Shown piece after piece: positions 1 to 14,000 of a DNA stretch of 64,000 bases; within the stretch, counting starts at the first letter, position 1; each line of letters starts with the position of its first letter. The position numbers and the translations under genes are program-made. Below the pieces are notes generated by a model. It had not been told where the DNA came from, did no database searches, and was given only the letters and a program-made list of their open reading frames with translations. The stretch is from Atrichornis clamosus (Eukaryota; Chordata; Aves; Passeriformes; Menuridae), in contig WBMZ01002995.1 of assembly GCA_013400975.1 (NCBI GenBank), positions 62,001 through 126,000 of the forward strand, given 5' to 3'.

Positions 1-2389
1 GCCCATTTCTTTGCAGAGGACTTTTCTCAGGGATTTAAGTGTAGCAGGTGTGACATCCTGGGAATGCTCTTTGATTGGGGAACTGTTGGTGTGGTAAAAC
101 TATACAGTTATCTTATTCTGGTGTGCTTTGAGGGTGATGTTTCAAGTTGGAAACTTTGTATTTAGGAGAAGAAAAATTATAAAATGTCTTTTTTTTTCCC
201 CTCTGCTAGTGAAAAAATCTAAAACTGGGAAACAGATTTTGAGAACTTGTGCTAGCATAGGTATTTGAAGGGACTGTACCAAAGAGGCTGAGTGCTGGAG
301 ACCTCCTCTCCCAGAGATAAGGATATTCTTCACTTCACAGCATCAGAGAAAGCTCTACATATTTATCTGATTTTACACTACTTTGAGGAAGCCACTGGAA
401 AAACTCAGAAGCATCCCTGTTTTATTTTTTTCTAGTAAGGCTTATATATTTCTATGTATTATTCTTATCCCTGCACAGGCACTGAGTAAACACTTTCCTT
501 AAGGCAGCATTAACTACAAATAAAAGAGGAAAAAAAATTAAAAATAGTTTTCTCTAGAGATAGTGATTCCTGAAAGCTTTGTCCACAAGATACAGGAAAG
601 AATCACTTTGAGTTAGGTCCCACGAGTTTCCTAACTCATAAAAATATTTTGGGCAATATTTTCATGGATATCTCTAATTTTGTTTCCAATTTTGTGTTTC
701 GCTTTCCAGACATGAGATGTTAAGGTCCTAACAATAGAAATACATTAAACAAGAGATGGTCTTTTTCTTTATCATTAATTAAAACACCTCAGTATTAGAA
801 AATGAGCATTGCTGTGCTTTTCTATCCACTTCTGATTAAGCAGAAATGAAATATTATGATAATGTTTGTTCATTTCAGGCAACAGGTAGAAAAAGTGATC
901 TATTCTTACAACAGCTTGGATAAAGTCCAGAATGTCTGGTTTCGAGCTCATTGTAACAACTCTCCATAAGTCCAACTGATTTTGATAAACACTGGCATCT
1001 TAATATTTATTTTCCATATAGCCTCGTCTGCAGCTCTCTCGATGTTGGAATTATCTTAATGAACGGGAAACTTGTTTTGGTGCATAGAAATTAAACAATT
1101 CATATGGTTCAATTTCTAACAAGGCCCTTTCTGATAAGTCAAGACCAAAGACATCCCTATATATTAAGCTTCAGGTTAAAACTCTGTGTGTCAATGCAGC
1201 CAGCTCACCAGGAGGTTGTGGGTCCCCTTGTGCTTCAGTGATAATAAACACAAGCATAGCCCAGGTAATCTGCTGGCAGATGCAAACTCCCCATTTTGCT
1301 CCTCAACGTCTTCCCCTCTAGCTTTTGTCTGTCTTTTCCATTTAGACTGTAACCTCTTCATTGCGGGGTACCTCCTTCAACCCCTCTTTGCCTATTGCCA
1401 GGAAAAAGGAATCCCAGTCCCAGGATGGTCTCTAGGTGCTGCTGTAACACCAGTAATAATAAATGCTGCTACAACTATTTTTCCAGGTATTAAATCAGGA
1501 TCAGTACTGCCTGGTGTCTGTGGCTCCTCTGAAAGCGTTGGATAGAAATGTCATATTTTCAGTTGACTGTGGTTCTGACACTGCAGAGCTGGTGTCCAAC
1601 TCATGCTGCATCCCACTGGGCTGACCAGCTTCTCTCACCCGTACTGGGGCATGATGAGGATCTGCCTGTCCCACAGCTTGCAGCCCACATTTCAAGCCAT
1701 TAATGCTTTGACCAAACAGGAGCATGGTACATATATGCCCCTTTCAGACTAGTGTATGAGGAATTTTGTCCAAAATATGGCCTCTCCTTTCACCTATTTC
1801 CATTCCTCTGAAACTGGCAAGCTCCCTTGAACTTGCTATCAGAGGAAAAAAAAAAAGAGGTTATTTCCATGAACTTGTCACATGTTTATCTCCTCAGTTG
1901 TGCCAGCAAGGGTGCTGAGTGGCGACATCGCAAGACCAGAGTGAGATAGACAAACCAACCATTAATCCTTACAAGGTGAGGTAGGACAAACGCCTCCAGT
2001 ACTGGTTCTATCCTTGCTTATTATATGCATTTCTAGCATCAGTTAGCTCTGGTGCTCTCCACATTACAACTGGAAAATGTTAATACAGCTCAGCTCTGCG
2101 GAAAGGCATTTCCTCCCATGACTGGTTAAAGCCACTGCAGGTTTTGTGTAGTGTCCCTATCACTATTTCTTATTTAATACTACACGTATTGTGGAACTGG
2201 AGAAACAAAAGCAACAGGTATGCAAGTACCCAGTGAGAAAAGGATGCTGTGTGACCCTAACTAGACAGGGAAAAGCAGATATTTGGTTGCCAATTATGCA
2301 TTTCCTTCTCTCTACTGGAGTTGAACCATCTCACCTGTCTTTGTAGAAGTACTTTGAGAACAATGGAGCAAAATACCATATGCAGCCAT

Positions 2390-2432
2390 GTATTATTAGT
2401 AGTATAATTTTTGTATTATTAGTAGTATAATT
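2390..2432. repeat. 23-bp tandem duplication
   Basis: A unit beginning gtattattagtagtataatt occurs twice head to tail, at about 2390-2412 and 2413-2432. It sits in a longer TAT/TTA-rich stretch that continues to about 2450. It looks like a recent local slippage or duplication, and no function is suggested. Confidence 0.8.
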
Positions 2433-3044
2433 GTTGCTATTATTACTATTGTTAACTACAGTAAAACCCCAACATTTTGTTTTCTAGTCTCGTTGTGTGC
2501 TGATGATGTCCTCTGGTAGACTTACTATGATACTGTTAAAATGCAACCTTCTGACCCCATTATGTTTTGATGACTGGCCACTCAGCCCCTCTAAATAACA
2601 TTGTTTAAAACTATATCAAATAGCAGTTAGCAATTTATACTCTTAATCTAAGGAGACATTTGGAAAAAAACCCCACAATATATCAAAGTGATCATGGTTA
2701 CTGCATGCACATTGTAACAGCCAGTCTGAATTCCACTCATATAATATGGATGTTCTACTTCATGTAATTAAAATTAAATCAGATTATGGAGATTTTATGC
2801 TCAGAGAGGAAATAAAATCACTGTCATGTACGAAGTGGTCAGTGAAAATCAGTGATAATTAGAGGTACTTATTACTTCTTGATGCTTAGGGCAGAGTGCT
2901 TCTGAGAGTCTGCTGGGCAGACTGTGGAGGTGTTCAAAAATCTCATGACAGAAATCAATTCATAAAAATTCCTCTGAAGTCAAAACTCAACATAAGAATT
3001 TTAGTACAGTGGATGGAGCATAAAAAATAGAGAAGCTAGCAGGC

Positions 3045-3125
3045 TTTAAAAAAAACAGCCAACAACAAAACAACAAACTACTGAACAAGCAAATTAAAAA
3101 AAATGAAAAAAACCCTACACCCCAC
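3045..3125. repeat. A/C-rich low-complexity tract
   Basis: The plus strand is almost all A and C (runs of aaac, caaca and aaaaaaa). Tracts of this kind are common low-complexity DNA and may be the degraded tail of a retroposon, but no retroposon body was recognised beside it. Confidence 0.55.
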
Positions 3126-6100
3126 ACAAGAGACAGGTAAGTAAACAGGGCAGTAATCATTTTCCTGTTAAACTATTTTGTCCTAATATGAAATACTGCT
3201 GGTGATACAGCTGCCAGAAAACTATTATTTTTACAATTTACATTGCAGTGCAATTTCCGGCATGAAAAACTAAAATGGAAAATAGAAGAGTGAGGGAAAA
3301 TTTTTTGCTGGATTTCAATTTTGGAGGATTCTTAGAAGCAAGAAAATTGACCTACTGGAATAATTTAGCATTTAGTGTGTGTTCATACCTTGTTTCTTCA
3401 GAGGACTAGCTACGTTCTGAGGGGAAGTACAAGAACTCTCATGTAAATAATTACCTAATCATCCACCCACAATTTTTTTCCCAACTCCTCCACTGTCCCC
3501 TACATTCACCTGCCTAGAAAAACAGCATGAACTTTACAGCATTTCCAAAGTTTTTGAAGTTTAAATCAACCAAAAATCCAATGGCTTCCTGGATTCAAGT
3601 TTGAATGGTATTTAGTTCTTGCCTTTGTTAATACTTTGCAACAGTGAGTGCTAGTGGTTTAAAAAGCATTAAGCCCATTTCCATACATGTGGATCTTGCA
3701 TTTTCTGCCTTGCTTGAATGGTGCCTTGGTCTGGTGTTGAGTAAGGCTGGAGAGAGCCCTTCCTTTTCCCTCTCCGAGCCGCTGCCAGCCGTGGAGGTGC
3801 CGGGTGATGGGACATCTGTAGCTCTGGCTGTGCAGCCCGGGCTCTGGCTGCCCTGCAGCCTGGTTTGTGCATTGCTGTGCGATGTTCTCTGCTTGACACT
3901 GGCCATATATTATCACCAGAGGCACTGATGGGGTACACAGTGGCAACCTGGTGCCCACAGAGGGCCTATGCTGCCTCTTCCAACACACCTTCGGATTCAG
4001 CAATCTCTTGCTCTCACCCATGAAAAGTAATTCCAGCTTGGAGTTGGCAGTATCCATGTGCTCAGTGTAAGACTTGGTGCACCAATATTTACACCTCCTG
4101 ACTTGGAAGCTGGTTTGTTTCTCTGATCTCGTTCATGAAAGCATCCTATTTTCTGCTTAGAGGTTCATCCGTTCTTGCCGCCTCCTTGGCTTTCAACGAT
4201 GTTATAATCCTGTGAAGGGTAAAATTCTCTTTGGTTGCAAGGAAGTCTTCAAGGAACGAGCAAGTACTTTGGGGAGGCGGCGGGAGATAAATGCTAGTGA
4301 TGTTAGCATGACAAATGGTGGTCCTTTGTTTTTTATTCCCTGCAACTTAAGATGACACTGCTGTTTCTCATTTTTAATTAATAGAAGAAAATATAATCAG
4401 AATATTTATTCTGACTATGTTCTGATTATAAGCAGCTACAGAAGAAAAGGCAAAAAATCAGACATGTTCAACCCCATCCATGAATCTGAAAAGCATGTTC
4501 TTTCCTAAGTGTCCTTTCCTCTGGCCTGTCACTCCAAGGTAGACATCAAGTGTTGGTATTTACTCAGCGCACTGACACTGGAGAAGCTGCCCAAAAACCG
4601 GTAGAAGTCTCTTTCTTCACTGATGCCAAAAGCTACGGCCAAAACTGGCTACTAATTACAGTGATCAGAGAAGGGACAAGCTCCAAATTGCTGTGCAGGA
4701 CTTGCTGCCCTCACAAAGGTCATTTTGAATTCACATCTATGTTTATGAAAGCTGCGGCAATCAGCTCTACAATAACTTAATATTTCGGAAGGAAAGACTA
4801 ATAAGAGGTGTTGTCCTGAGGTCTGTGCCATGCTCAGAGCTGAACTGATTCATGAAACACCTCAACTGCCTTTGAACTGTCTTTCTTTGACTTTTAAATC
4901 TGTTCACAAAACAAGTGTGCAGCATAATTGGCAATTCAGCCTTGACACAGGCACAGAATTCAATCAGAATGAATAGCAAAACTAGCTGTATGGTGAGCCA
5001 GCCCCTCACCTGTCCATGGTAGGGGAGCCTAGTTATTTCAATTTCTTTCCTAATTATTTTACTGGCACGTTAAATTCTTTTTCAATCAAGCTAAGTGATC
5101 ATAGAATTTAGTACTGTCATATGTTTAAAACAGCATCAGGAAGCTGAATTGGTCATTCAAGGATTTTAATCCTTGGTTTTCCTCATTGATTTAATTTTCA
5201 TTAAATGTGAAATTTTTAGCAGTCTGTTAAGAATGAGTGTGGCAGAGGAATAGAACAGAAGCAAAGCCCCTGATCTGAAAGTGTAGAGGAAGCACCAAGC
5301 AGATCAAGAGCTGACACCTTAGGTCTGTAGAGGCTGCACTTACCACAAATTAGTCGAAGGTGCAGACCACGTACTTCCTAGAGAAGAATGCATAAGTGGA
5401 AATCTTGTCTGAGGGCGGACCTGCCTATTTGGGCCGTGTTGATGAAAATGCTTACTTTTTTTTCCTGTTTGGGTTATTTTAGCAGGTTACCTGAGGCTTT
5501 GTTGTTCTGTCTTCCCCCCATTTAGCAACATGTTTCCTGGTCAATAGGACCAAGCTCAGTTATAATCTCATTTATATCTGCAATTCCCAGTGAGTTCTAG
5601 CTAATGTATAAGCTGCAGCACCTTTCCTGCATCAGTGATTTTTGTGAGTATGAGGGATGCTGCAGCTGAGGAGAGGCAGAGGAGCAGCTGGAGCAGCATC
5701 AGGCTCTGCAGCCTTGGAGGAAGAGTTGCAGCCGTGGAGAGGCTTCACCTTGATGCCTGCAGTGCTGAGTGCCTTTAGAGAGGCACTGACTGTGATATGG
5801 GATTTTCTTGTGTCCCAGTGAGAAAAAAGGTTTTTCTGTGAGAGGCAATGAGTGCAAACACTCTCTTAACAACACTCAGAAACGCTGTTTCATGACACCA
5901 CTTTTCGCAGCAAAAACTACTTGCTTATTCACTATCACACTCAACCCTTGCTACATGATATACTTGGCACCTTTTATAATTTTTCTACCTCTGCAGTTCC
6001 TGTATTGGTCTCCATTGACTAAAGTGATATAGATAGTAGAGGATAGTAGCAGTTCCCCAAACTATGGACATTAAGCTCTTATATGCTGAAAAAAGGCTTC

Positions 6101-8794
6101 ATCTTAACCAGGCATGGAAAAAGAGACAGTGAAAGAACACAAAAGTTGAGGCCCCATCTCTTCACCCAAAGAAACAAATAATGCATAGCATACATAAGGG
6201 AAAGAAGAGCTGGAAAGTGAGAAAGGCGAAAGGAGCCATAAACCAAATTTTTGCCTTTTATAGGTGAAAACATTACAAAAACTGTATTTTTATTAAGATT
6301 TCTCTGGGGCCTATGCTATAGAAATTGTTGGGTTAATGGATTTTTCTGACATAGCACCTTGAAAGGACCACGGCTGATAGAGAGCTGTAATGATAGGTGG
6401 TCTGATTGCCGTGCGTAGGGTAGGGCTCCATACCTGGCTTTCCAGAGGAAAGCTCCAGCATTGGTAACCAACTAGTGGTAGGGAAAATTTCAGGGGCTCT
6501 TTCCCACACCCCAGCCCCTCTTCTGCTGTAGGATTTTACATAAGAGGAGATGATCATGACCTTTGGCTTTTCCTGTTGTGGTATGAACGTCCTTGAGGAA
6601 AGGAAGTGGTTGGTTTGTCTAGACAAATCTCACGGGATAGAACATGTAAGAGGCCCAGGCTTTTAACCCATTGTGAGGGTTGTGTCCTGGATCAAGTTTA
6701 GAAGTTTTATTAGAGCAAAGACTGGAAACTTTTGACTCCCTGTTTACTTGAGATGGCAAATATTTCTGCATGTCCTGCAGTAATCCTTTATGAAGTGGTC
6801 ATTTATGTCAGCAAAGATTTTATAGTAATAGTTCTCTGCTTATTCTCTGTTTTCATTATTATTACAACAGAAGGATTCAAACACAGACTCTGTGCATTAA
6901 ACTCCTTCCTTTCTGTGCTCTGCAACTTTCAGCATCATGCACGTGTGAGGAGATTCCTTCACACTGCTATGCCCTTTCTAAAGCTGCTGGTACAGGAGTG
7001 CCAGCCTCATCCTCTCTTTCATTTATTTATTGTAGACAGTACCAGCAATCTTGGCTGTATATTTCAAGGAATTTTCTATTTTAAACTGTATATTATTGTA
7101 TTGTGCTTGCATGGCCTGGTTTCAGTAGAGGTGGGGTTACAATGGTGGCTACAGACCTAAAACAATTATCTCTGTGTGTGTATATGTGTTCACATGTTTC
7201 TATTAACACCTAGTTACTGGTAATGATTGAGAAAATGTCTGCTTTTATAAGAATATGGGGGATTTTCCCTGACTTTTTGAATTAAAGAAATAACTCTGAG
7301 CACATTAACACAATGTAAAAAAAGCTGAGAGAAAGATCCACAAGGTCATTTAAAAAATAACCTCTTAGACATTATTCAGAGAACTAGCAAAGAGATTCTT
7401 CTTCTAAAGAGAATCTCCTAATCTTCTATAGTCTTGTTTAGTGTTTCAGTGCTTTTTGTAACAAAGCAAGGCTAATATCACAATACTTCTAAGTTATTAA
7501 AACTGAGAATAAAGTGTGCTTCAGGGAATTTCCTTTGGCACAAAGAGAACATTTTTTATCAGATCTGTGACTCCAAAGCAGTATGGGTTAGAATTTTTTG
7601 TGGGCTTGTACTTCACAGCTCTGCATCTGCATTTCATGAATTGAGAGAAAAAAGGCACTTCTTAGCTGCTACCAATCTCTCTGACACTATGAATGAAATG
7701 ATGAGCCCATCTCAGAGATCTCCCAGTATCCTGGAGGACAAAACTGGTGTCCCCAGAAGTTTCAGACATTCTCCATGTCAAGAATGCATCTGAAACATGT
7801 CCTGAGGTCTCACACTGGAAGGGAAATACTGCTGATGGAAAATTCCTATGGAATCAGTCACAAATATCTCTCTTTCCTCAAAGAATTTTTGTTCTGACAT
7901 ATCCCAGCTATGGATGAGTCAGGCCAAAACCAAAGACTTTCTAATTCCCTTTATAGCTGTGTGAATAACTGAAACAGTTGATATAGATCTCTGTATGTGC
8001 AGGTGTTGAATCTTCTGTTGAATAAATCTAAGTACAAGAATATTTGGACTGTTGCTTGAGCACCAGGAAAGAGGCTGCTGAGATGAAAGGTATGTATGTA
8101 CAGCAGCCCCCAGAGTGCCACGCAGAGCACCAGGGTGCTCCATGAGGTTGATGTTCCTGAGGATGTGACCTGAAGTTGCTCACAAAGAAAGCTCGGGCAG
8201 AAGAGTTAAATCTGGCATGTCACTCTTCTCTGAGGTTTGAGACATTTTCTCATATTTTCTCATAAAAACTGCATTTAGGTCCCCCTTGGGCAGAAACAGG
8301 GATGGGTTGTGGGTTCCATCTCTATTGAGAATCTCTCTCATGACTCAGCTGGCATCTTCTGCACAAGTGTGCTGGGTCTGGCCCTGGCACATGGGTGTGT
8401 TTTGCTCAGCCAAGTGAGCAGCAGATCAGCTGGAACCCCAAGGGTCACTCACCATTAAAACCAAATGCTCCACAGCTGAATTCATCCTCTCAGTCAGAGC
8501 AGGATGTCACACCACTGCTGCCCATGGTCTTCAACTGATGTCACCCAGAGGGTGGGGTCTCAGGGGAATGCAGACACTCCCTTGAGATGCCTTTGCCTGC
8601 TGAGTATGGGGCCCCCAGTGCCCTTTGCAGACTCCTACAGCCTGTTTGGAGGGGGATGGACATCCCTCCTCTGCCCCAGGACCAGCCCCACCATGCCTAA
8701 GCTCCAGATACCCACATCCTCCTGTGCATCTCACTGTCTTGAAGTTGCTTCCTGCCTCACGGATCATGGCGAGTGCTTCTCTTTCTTTCCAGAG

Positions 8795-8822
8795 CTCTTG
8801 CTCTTGCTCTTGCTTGCTCTCT
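8795..8822. repeat. CTCTTG short tandem repeat
   Basis: A hexamer microsatellite (ctcttg repeated, then drifting to cttgct and ctct) produces leucine- and cysteine-rich open frames on the plus strand and Gln/Glu-rich frames on the minus strand. Those frames are artefacts of the repeat. Confidence 0.7.
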
Positions 8823-11016
8823 CCCTCTTTATGAGGGTGTAACCTGCATGTTTTTTCAGAGCCTCCAGGAGGAGGTTGTTTACAAGCATTCATCATGGCA
8901 GCTGTGTGACTTGATATATCCAACAAATGTGAAGTGGAACAGAAGAAACAGAAGTACTCACAGGTTTTGAAACAAAACAATGTTTTCAGGCAGAGCTCAG
9001 TCTAGGCCTGCAGGAGAAAGTGCTTCCCAACATGGTGAAAGTTATTAGCCTTTGACTCCTGCTCATAAGCAGACTAACAACCTCCAGTCTTACTATGCTT
9101 ATCAGTTGCTCCTCATGATTCATCTTCAGTGTGAAAACTTACTTTGAAAAGAACCAATGGATTTCCTATATTCATCCAGACAGTGATCTCTGCAGAGAGC
9201 ATCAGGTGGCTGCTTAAGCCTACCCTTTCCTGCTTAAATCTATGCTGGGTACTGCTATTTCTCTGAGAGATAGGAGGGCATCTGAGGAAATAATCCTGTG
9301 GACAAAACTTGAAGATAATCTATTTTGCTCTAACGGTTCAATAGCAGACTAGTCGTATGAAAGCTGGGGAATTAGAGCTAATACCTTTGCACTCCTCTGA
9401 CTCCCTTGGCTCCTGGTGTGCATTGATGCAAGAGGAAGAGAATAAGAACCCAGTTATTCTCCATTTCAGTGACGCTATATCTAATCACAAGTAGCACATA
9501 TCGAAGGCACAGAAAAGCCTTGGGGATACGCTGATCAGTCACCTGGTAAAATAGAATGACTCACATAAAGCTCTACTTGGAATATTTCTTCTACTTAGTC
9601 CACTGCATGTGCTGAGCCTTTACTGTAATACATATGAGGTCTAATTTCCCTCTCTCCCTACATGTATTTTTTCACCTCCCTACAAGGAGTCAGTCTGTTC
9701 AGCCATCACTCTTTCCTGTGCCTCCTGAATCAAACTCAAGACATCTCCTGGTACATTTCCTGAACATATACAGCTGAGCAGACTACCAGGTAAAGTCAAT
9801 TTACATAATGAAACTATTATAAAACTCTGGAACTTGTTTTACAGTGGATGATTGTCCTTGTACCCAAGGGATGGGAGGAAGAATTTTCCCTTTTACCCAA
9901 AATCTGAACATCGTAAATTTGACTGCCAACATCACCATGGAAATTAAGCCGTAATTTGTAATCTTTGGGATACAAATGGCATCATGCTATTATTTTCAGA
10001 ATGCTGCACTTTGACACCTTCCTGTTAAATTAGTGCATTCTTTTAACAAGTCAAGTGTCAAATATAGTTCTCAGAATTTATTAAAGGTGATACACAGCAG
10101 GAAATGATAGCATTTAACAAATCTGGTTCACTAGTCTGGGATCCTACCTTTAAAAACATAATTGTCTTTTGTCTTCATTCCCTGATGTGTCCTTCCACCT
10201 TCTGCCAGGGACAATCGAACACTCAGGCATTCAGCTTCTCAGCCATTTTCAAGATTTCTTTCCACATTATCACCTCATTTCTGCCCTTCTGTTGTAGGAT
10301 ATGGCCTTTATAATTCTGCTTTTTTTTTTGCAAGGGGCTTTCTGGGAAACAGATTGGGGATTGACCTGGGTTAAAATAAATAATTTTTTAAAAATTATTT
10401 TTAGTTCATAACTTGTTTGCCAACACCAAGCAGTGGTGCCGATGAGGGCAGCATGTGGTGTGGCAGCAGGAACAAAGCACCTGGGAAGAAGTGGGGGCAT
10501 TCAGGGAAGAGATGGGTCAAGATCTTCTTAGTCTGGCTTTGCTACCAGGTGTAAAATCTAAAAAGGAAAATCTAGGTTTGGTGCCTGGATTGAAGAGAAA
10601 AATAAGTTCTCTTTCAGAAATGCAAGAACCTGGATCTGTTTCTAAAATGAATGAACTGCTAAATTCCAGAGGATGTATAACCCACAGTTAAATATTTCTG
10701 ACATGGAGGAGACACTAGGAAAGACATTTTAGTTTAGTTTTAAGCAAGCCTTATTTATGGTGAGAGAATAATGTGACCTGTTTTTTGCAGAAAGATTTCC
10801 AGAGATTCTAGTGAGGAATAGTTTCTGTTTATAAAAGAAAACTCTATTTTATATAGATTTTCTTAAAGTTACTTTCTTTTAATGGTGATAACTGTCCATG
10901 AGCCTGTACTACATGGTAATGAAAAGTTTAACCTTTCATCCAGCGCTGTGGATTTACTAAGTCATTTCATCTTTCTAGGAAATGGAGATGAGTGTATATA
11001 CATATGGAGTGGGGAT

Positions 11017-11051
11017 GTGTATACATGTATATACATGTATATACATACATG
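11017..11051. repeat. TATACATG short tandem repeat
   Basis: An imperfect alternating purine-pyrimidine repeat (units of tatacatg) spans this stretch. It is a probable microsatellite with self-complementary units, and no gene is associated with it. Confidence 0.7.
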
Positions 11052-14000
11052 TTATCTGATAGGAAACTGCCAAGCAACTTTTCATCTGCGTAGGAATTCC
11101 ACAGTGCTCCTTTTTGTCCATCCTGAACAATAAATCCTATTTAGTTTTTGACAGTTGGCCTCAATTTCCCACTAAAATCTTGTTGTTTTTATCAGCAAAA
11201 TGCAAAATTCCAAACGTGGCAAAAATTAACCTGAGGAGTGATGTCTTTGTTCTGTTATTTCTTGGTACCTGTAAAAAAAAATGCAACTCTATTCTAAAGT
11301 CCATAAAAAAATTACTTTCTGAAGGAAATTTAATCTGTATATGAAATAGCTCCAACTCTCAAATTCTGCATTAATTTCAAATTGAAATGGATGCTTTTTT
11401 TTTAAGCAAGAGAATGCTGTTTTTTTATTTCCTTTTCCTGAAGAATAACACTACCACATTGCTTGGAGCAATACTGCTGGATATTGACAGCTGACTTTAT
11501 ACAGGGCAATTAATTTATAAAAATTAAGCCTGTCTATTGTGATATTACTGGAACAAGTCAATAGGTATCAGTCTGCCTTTATCACATTTGCAGCTTGCTT
11601 TCATTAGCTCTTGTTTCGTTCCTTTATCCTGGGTTTCATATTTCTTTTAAAGATGCGAAATGTTCATTTTATCAGTTGATAGTCTAGCATTTATGTGGTC
11701 TACTTAAGAGCAAGGTCTAATTAAGGGCAAAAAAGGAATAACTTGAATCCAAAAATAAGAGAGCTACAGTAAATACAAGTTAAAAAAGCTAGGAAGAAAA
11801 ATTTTTCATGACAGGGGGGAAGGAAGTAAACTGATATTTCTGGTGGATGTACTCTCCTCTGCTCATTCATGGAGGGCAACTGGGACCCTGGCATTTGGAC
11901 AGCATGGATCACTTGAATGGGCAAAGGGAATAAAGCAGAGTCCGGTGGGCCTCAGGCTGGGGCCACACCATAGCTCTCTCTTCTGCTACACAGAGAGTCC
12001 AGGGCTCAAAAACTAGCAGCTTGAAAGTGGCCCTGCTAGCAAAAATCAGTATTGGACAGGCTGAAAGCTGCAGTAAGCTGTGAGTTAATGAGTGACCTGC
12101 AGAAGGCTATGTGAGACTGTCACGTCTCAGTTTTCCTCACCTCAAAGAAAATTTACAGGACTCTGCTCATTTGGTTAGTGGGAAATTGGCTTAGTGACTT
12201 CCTGATCTACTCCCTTCCTTCCTCTGCTGCTTCCAGCTTGCCTCAGGCTGGTAGTTAAAAGCCCTGTGAAAACACAGAGGTTGGGTCAGGCTCTGGCTAT
12301 CAGAAAAAATTAGATAGGGAGGGAGAAGAGTCTAGCTCAAGAGTGTGAGGACTATCTCAGCAGCTGAAGGTGTGGCACAGAGAACTATGGGACTGCCAAG
12401 AGATTCATGGGCATCTCCAATATCCTGATAAAAACAATACACTGTAAACAGGCAAACTATGCCTGCACTACCTCCACATGAAGTGAAAAGACCTCACAAT
12501 AGCTGTTTCTGTCAAGGTGCAGTTTATTGGATAGGTGATTAGCTAAACTTCTCTAGTTTGGTGTGAGTATATTTAAGAATTCTGCAAACTGGGGAAAACT
12601 TGGAATATAATTGGGAAAAATGGCAGATTTATTATAAAACCTTAGGTGGGTGAGTTTCTCAGTGTTTATTCTGCTATTTAAAAGAAGAAGGAAAACTTCC
12701 TTTCCTTTGTGTGTGAGGTTGGGAGGAAAAAATAGTACGTATTCTATGAGCGACTTCAAGTAGCTTATAAAATGAATAATCAATAAAAAGAATAATGTCT
12801 TTTCAAGCTAATGTCTTATAAATAAAAGCAGCTTTCAGCACTCATTTAACTGCTAAAGCATGCAAGATACTGCAATCATCAGCTAGACATGTGAAGATCA
12901 AAATAAATCTCTAATGTGGAATCTAGACTCTGCTGCTTATCAAGTAAAGAAACTTTTTGACACATGGTCTCAAGTCTGCAGTTTCTGTGGGCTGAGTTCA
13001 TATCTCTGATGTCAACCTTCTCCTATCACAGGCTGTCACATAAATGAGTGAGAGAGGAACCTGTGCTGAAGACTGGATATCTCATCTCACAGTCTCCTTT
13101 ACATAGACTAATGTGTGAGGCTTTTCATTTTTTGACACACACTAATAATAGTTGCTTTCTGTGTTGTCTTTTTCCTCCCTTGACATGACTGAGTCAGTCT
13201 CCTGGGACCAAAGCTCAGCTGTAACCTGCAGGAATGAGGCATCCTGGATCAATTCTTTAGGCTTTGGAGGACCTAAATTCAATTCTTTGTTCTTTGCACA
13301 GTGGTAGGGAAGAAGTGGCCGATGACATGTTACTGGCACATACTTCATAAAATGAAGGAAGTAGCATGTTTTCTCATCTCTCCCATGCTTTAAAAATGGA
13401 AACCTTTGCCCTGCCAAAAGCATATTTAAGTAACCTTGTTATCTGTGCTTTGCACAAATTGATGTAGACAGCTAAAGGTATAAGATTATTTGCTTATTTT
13501 TCCACAAGGTTCAATGGATGTTATATAGTCAAAGGCAAATATACTTTCAGGTGTCAACTATCATTGCCAAAAATTTGCATTTGTAAAACTAGAGCAAAAG
13601 TACTCAGTAGAGGATGTGAAAAGAAAAAAATATTCACATGAAACACATTGCAGAAGGAGGAAAAGCAAGGAATTTGGTAAAATGTAAGACAGCCTCTGCA
13701 AATATTGACCCTGGAAATAACAGTGCTTTTGTGATGGGAATATCAGACACTGGAAGAGAATAGACTTGCCCATCACACCATGGCCCAGAAGCTGGTGGGG
13801 GAATACAGCAATCTGCGTCGACCTCTGCCCGTAAGGTCCTTCTGAAAATGCCACCATGGAGATGTCCTTTGAGGGACAGGAGCCTGCTCCAAGCACCATT
13901 GAGAAGATGATCTGGAGCCCAGATCTCTTCAAGGTTGCAATACCCTTTTGGATTCCACATTTTCATTGTGTATTTACTTTAAGGGAGATCTGGGCAAAAG

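Noticed and set aside
3628..4057. Overlapping frames of 89 to 132 residues on both strands
   Set aside because: Mutually overlapping in several phases in a GC-richer patch, without domain, splice structure or family resemblance.
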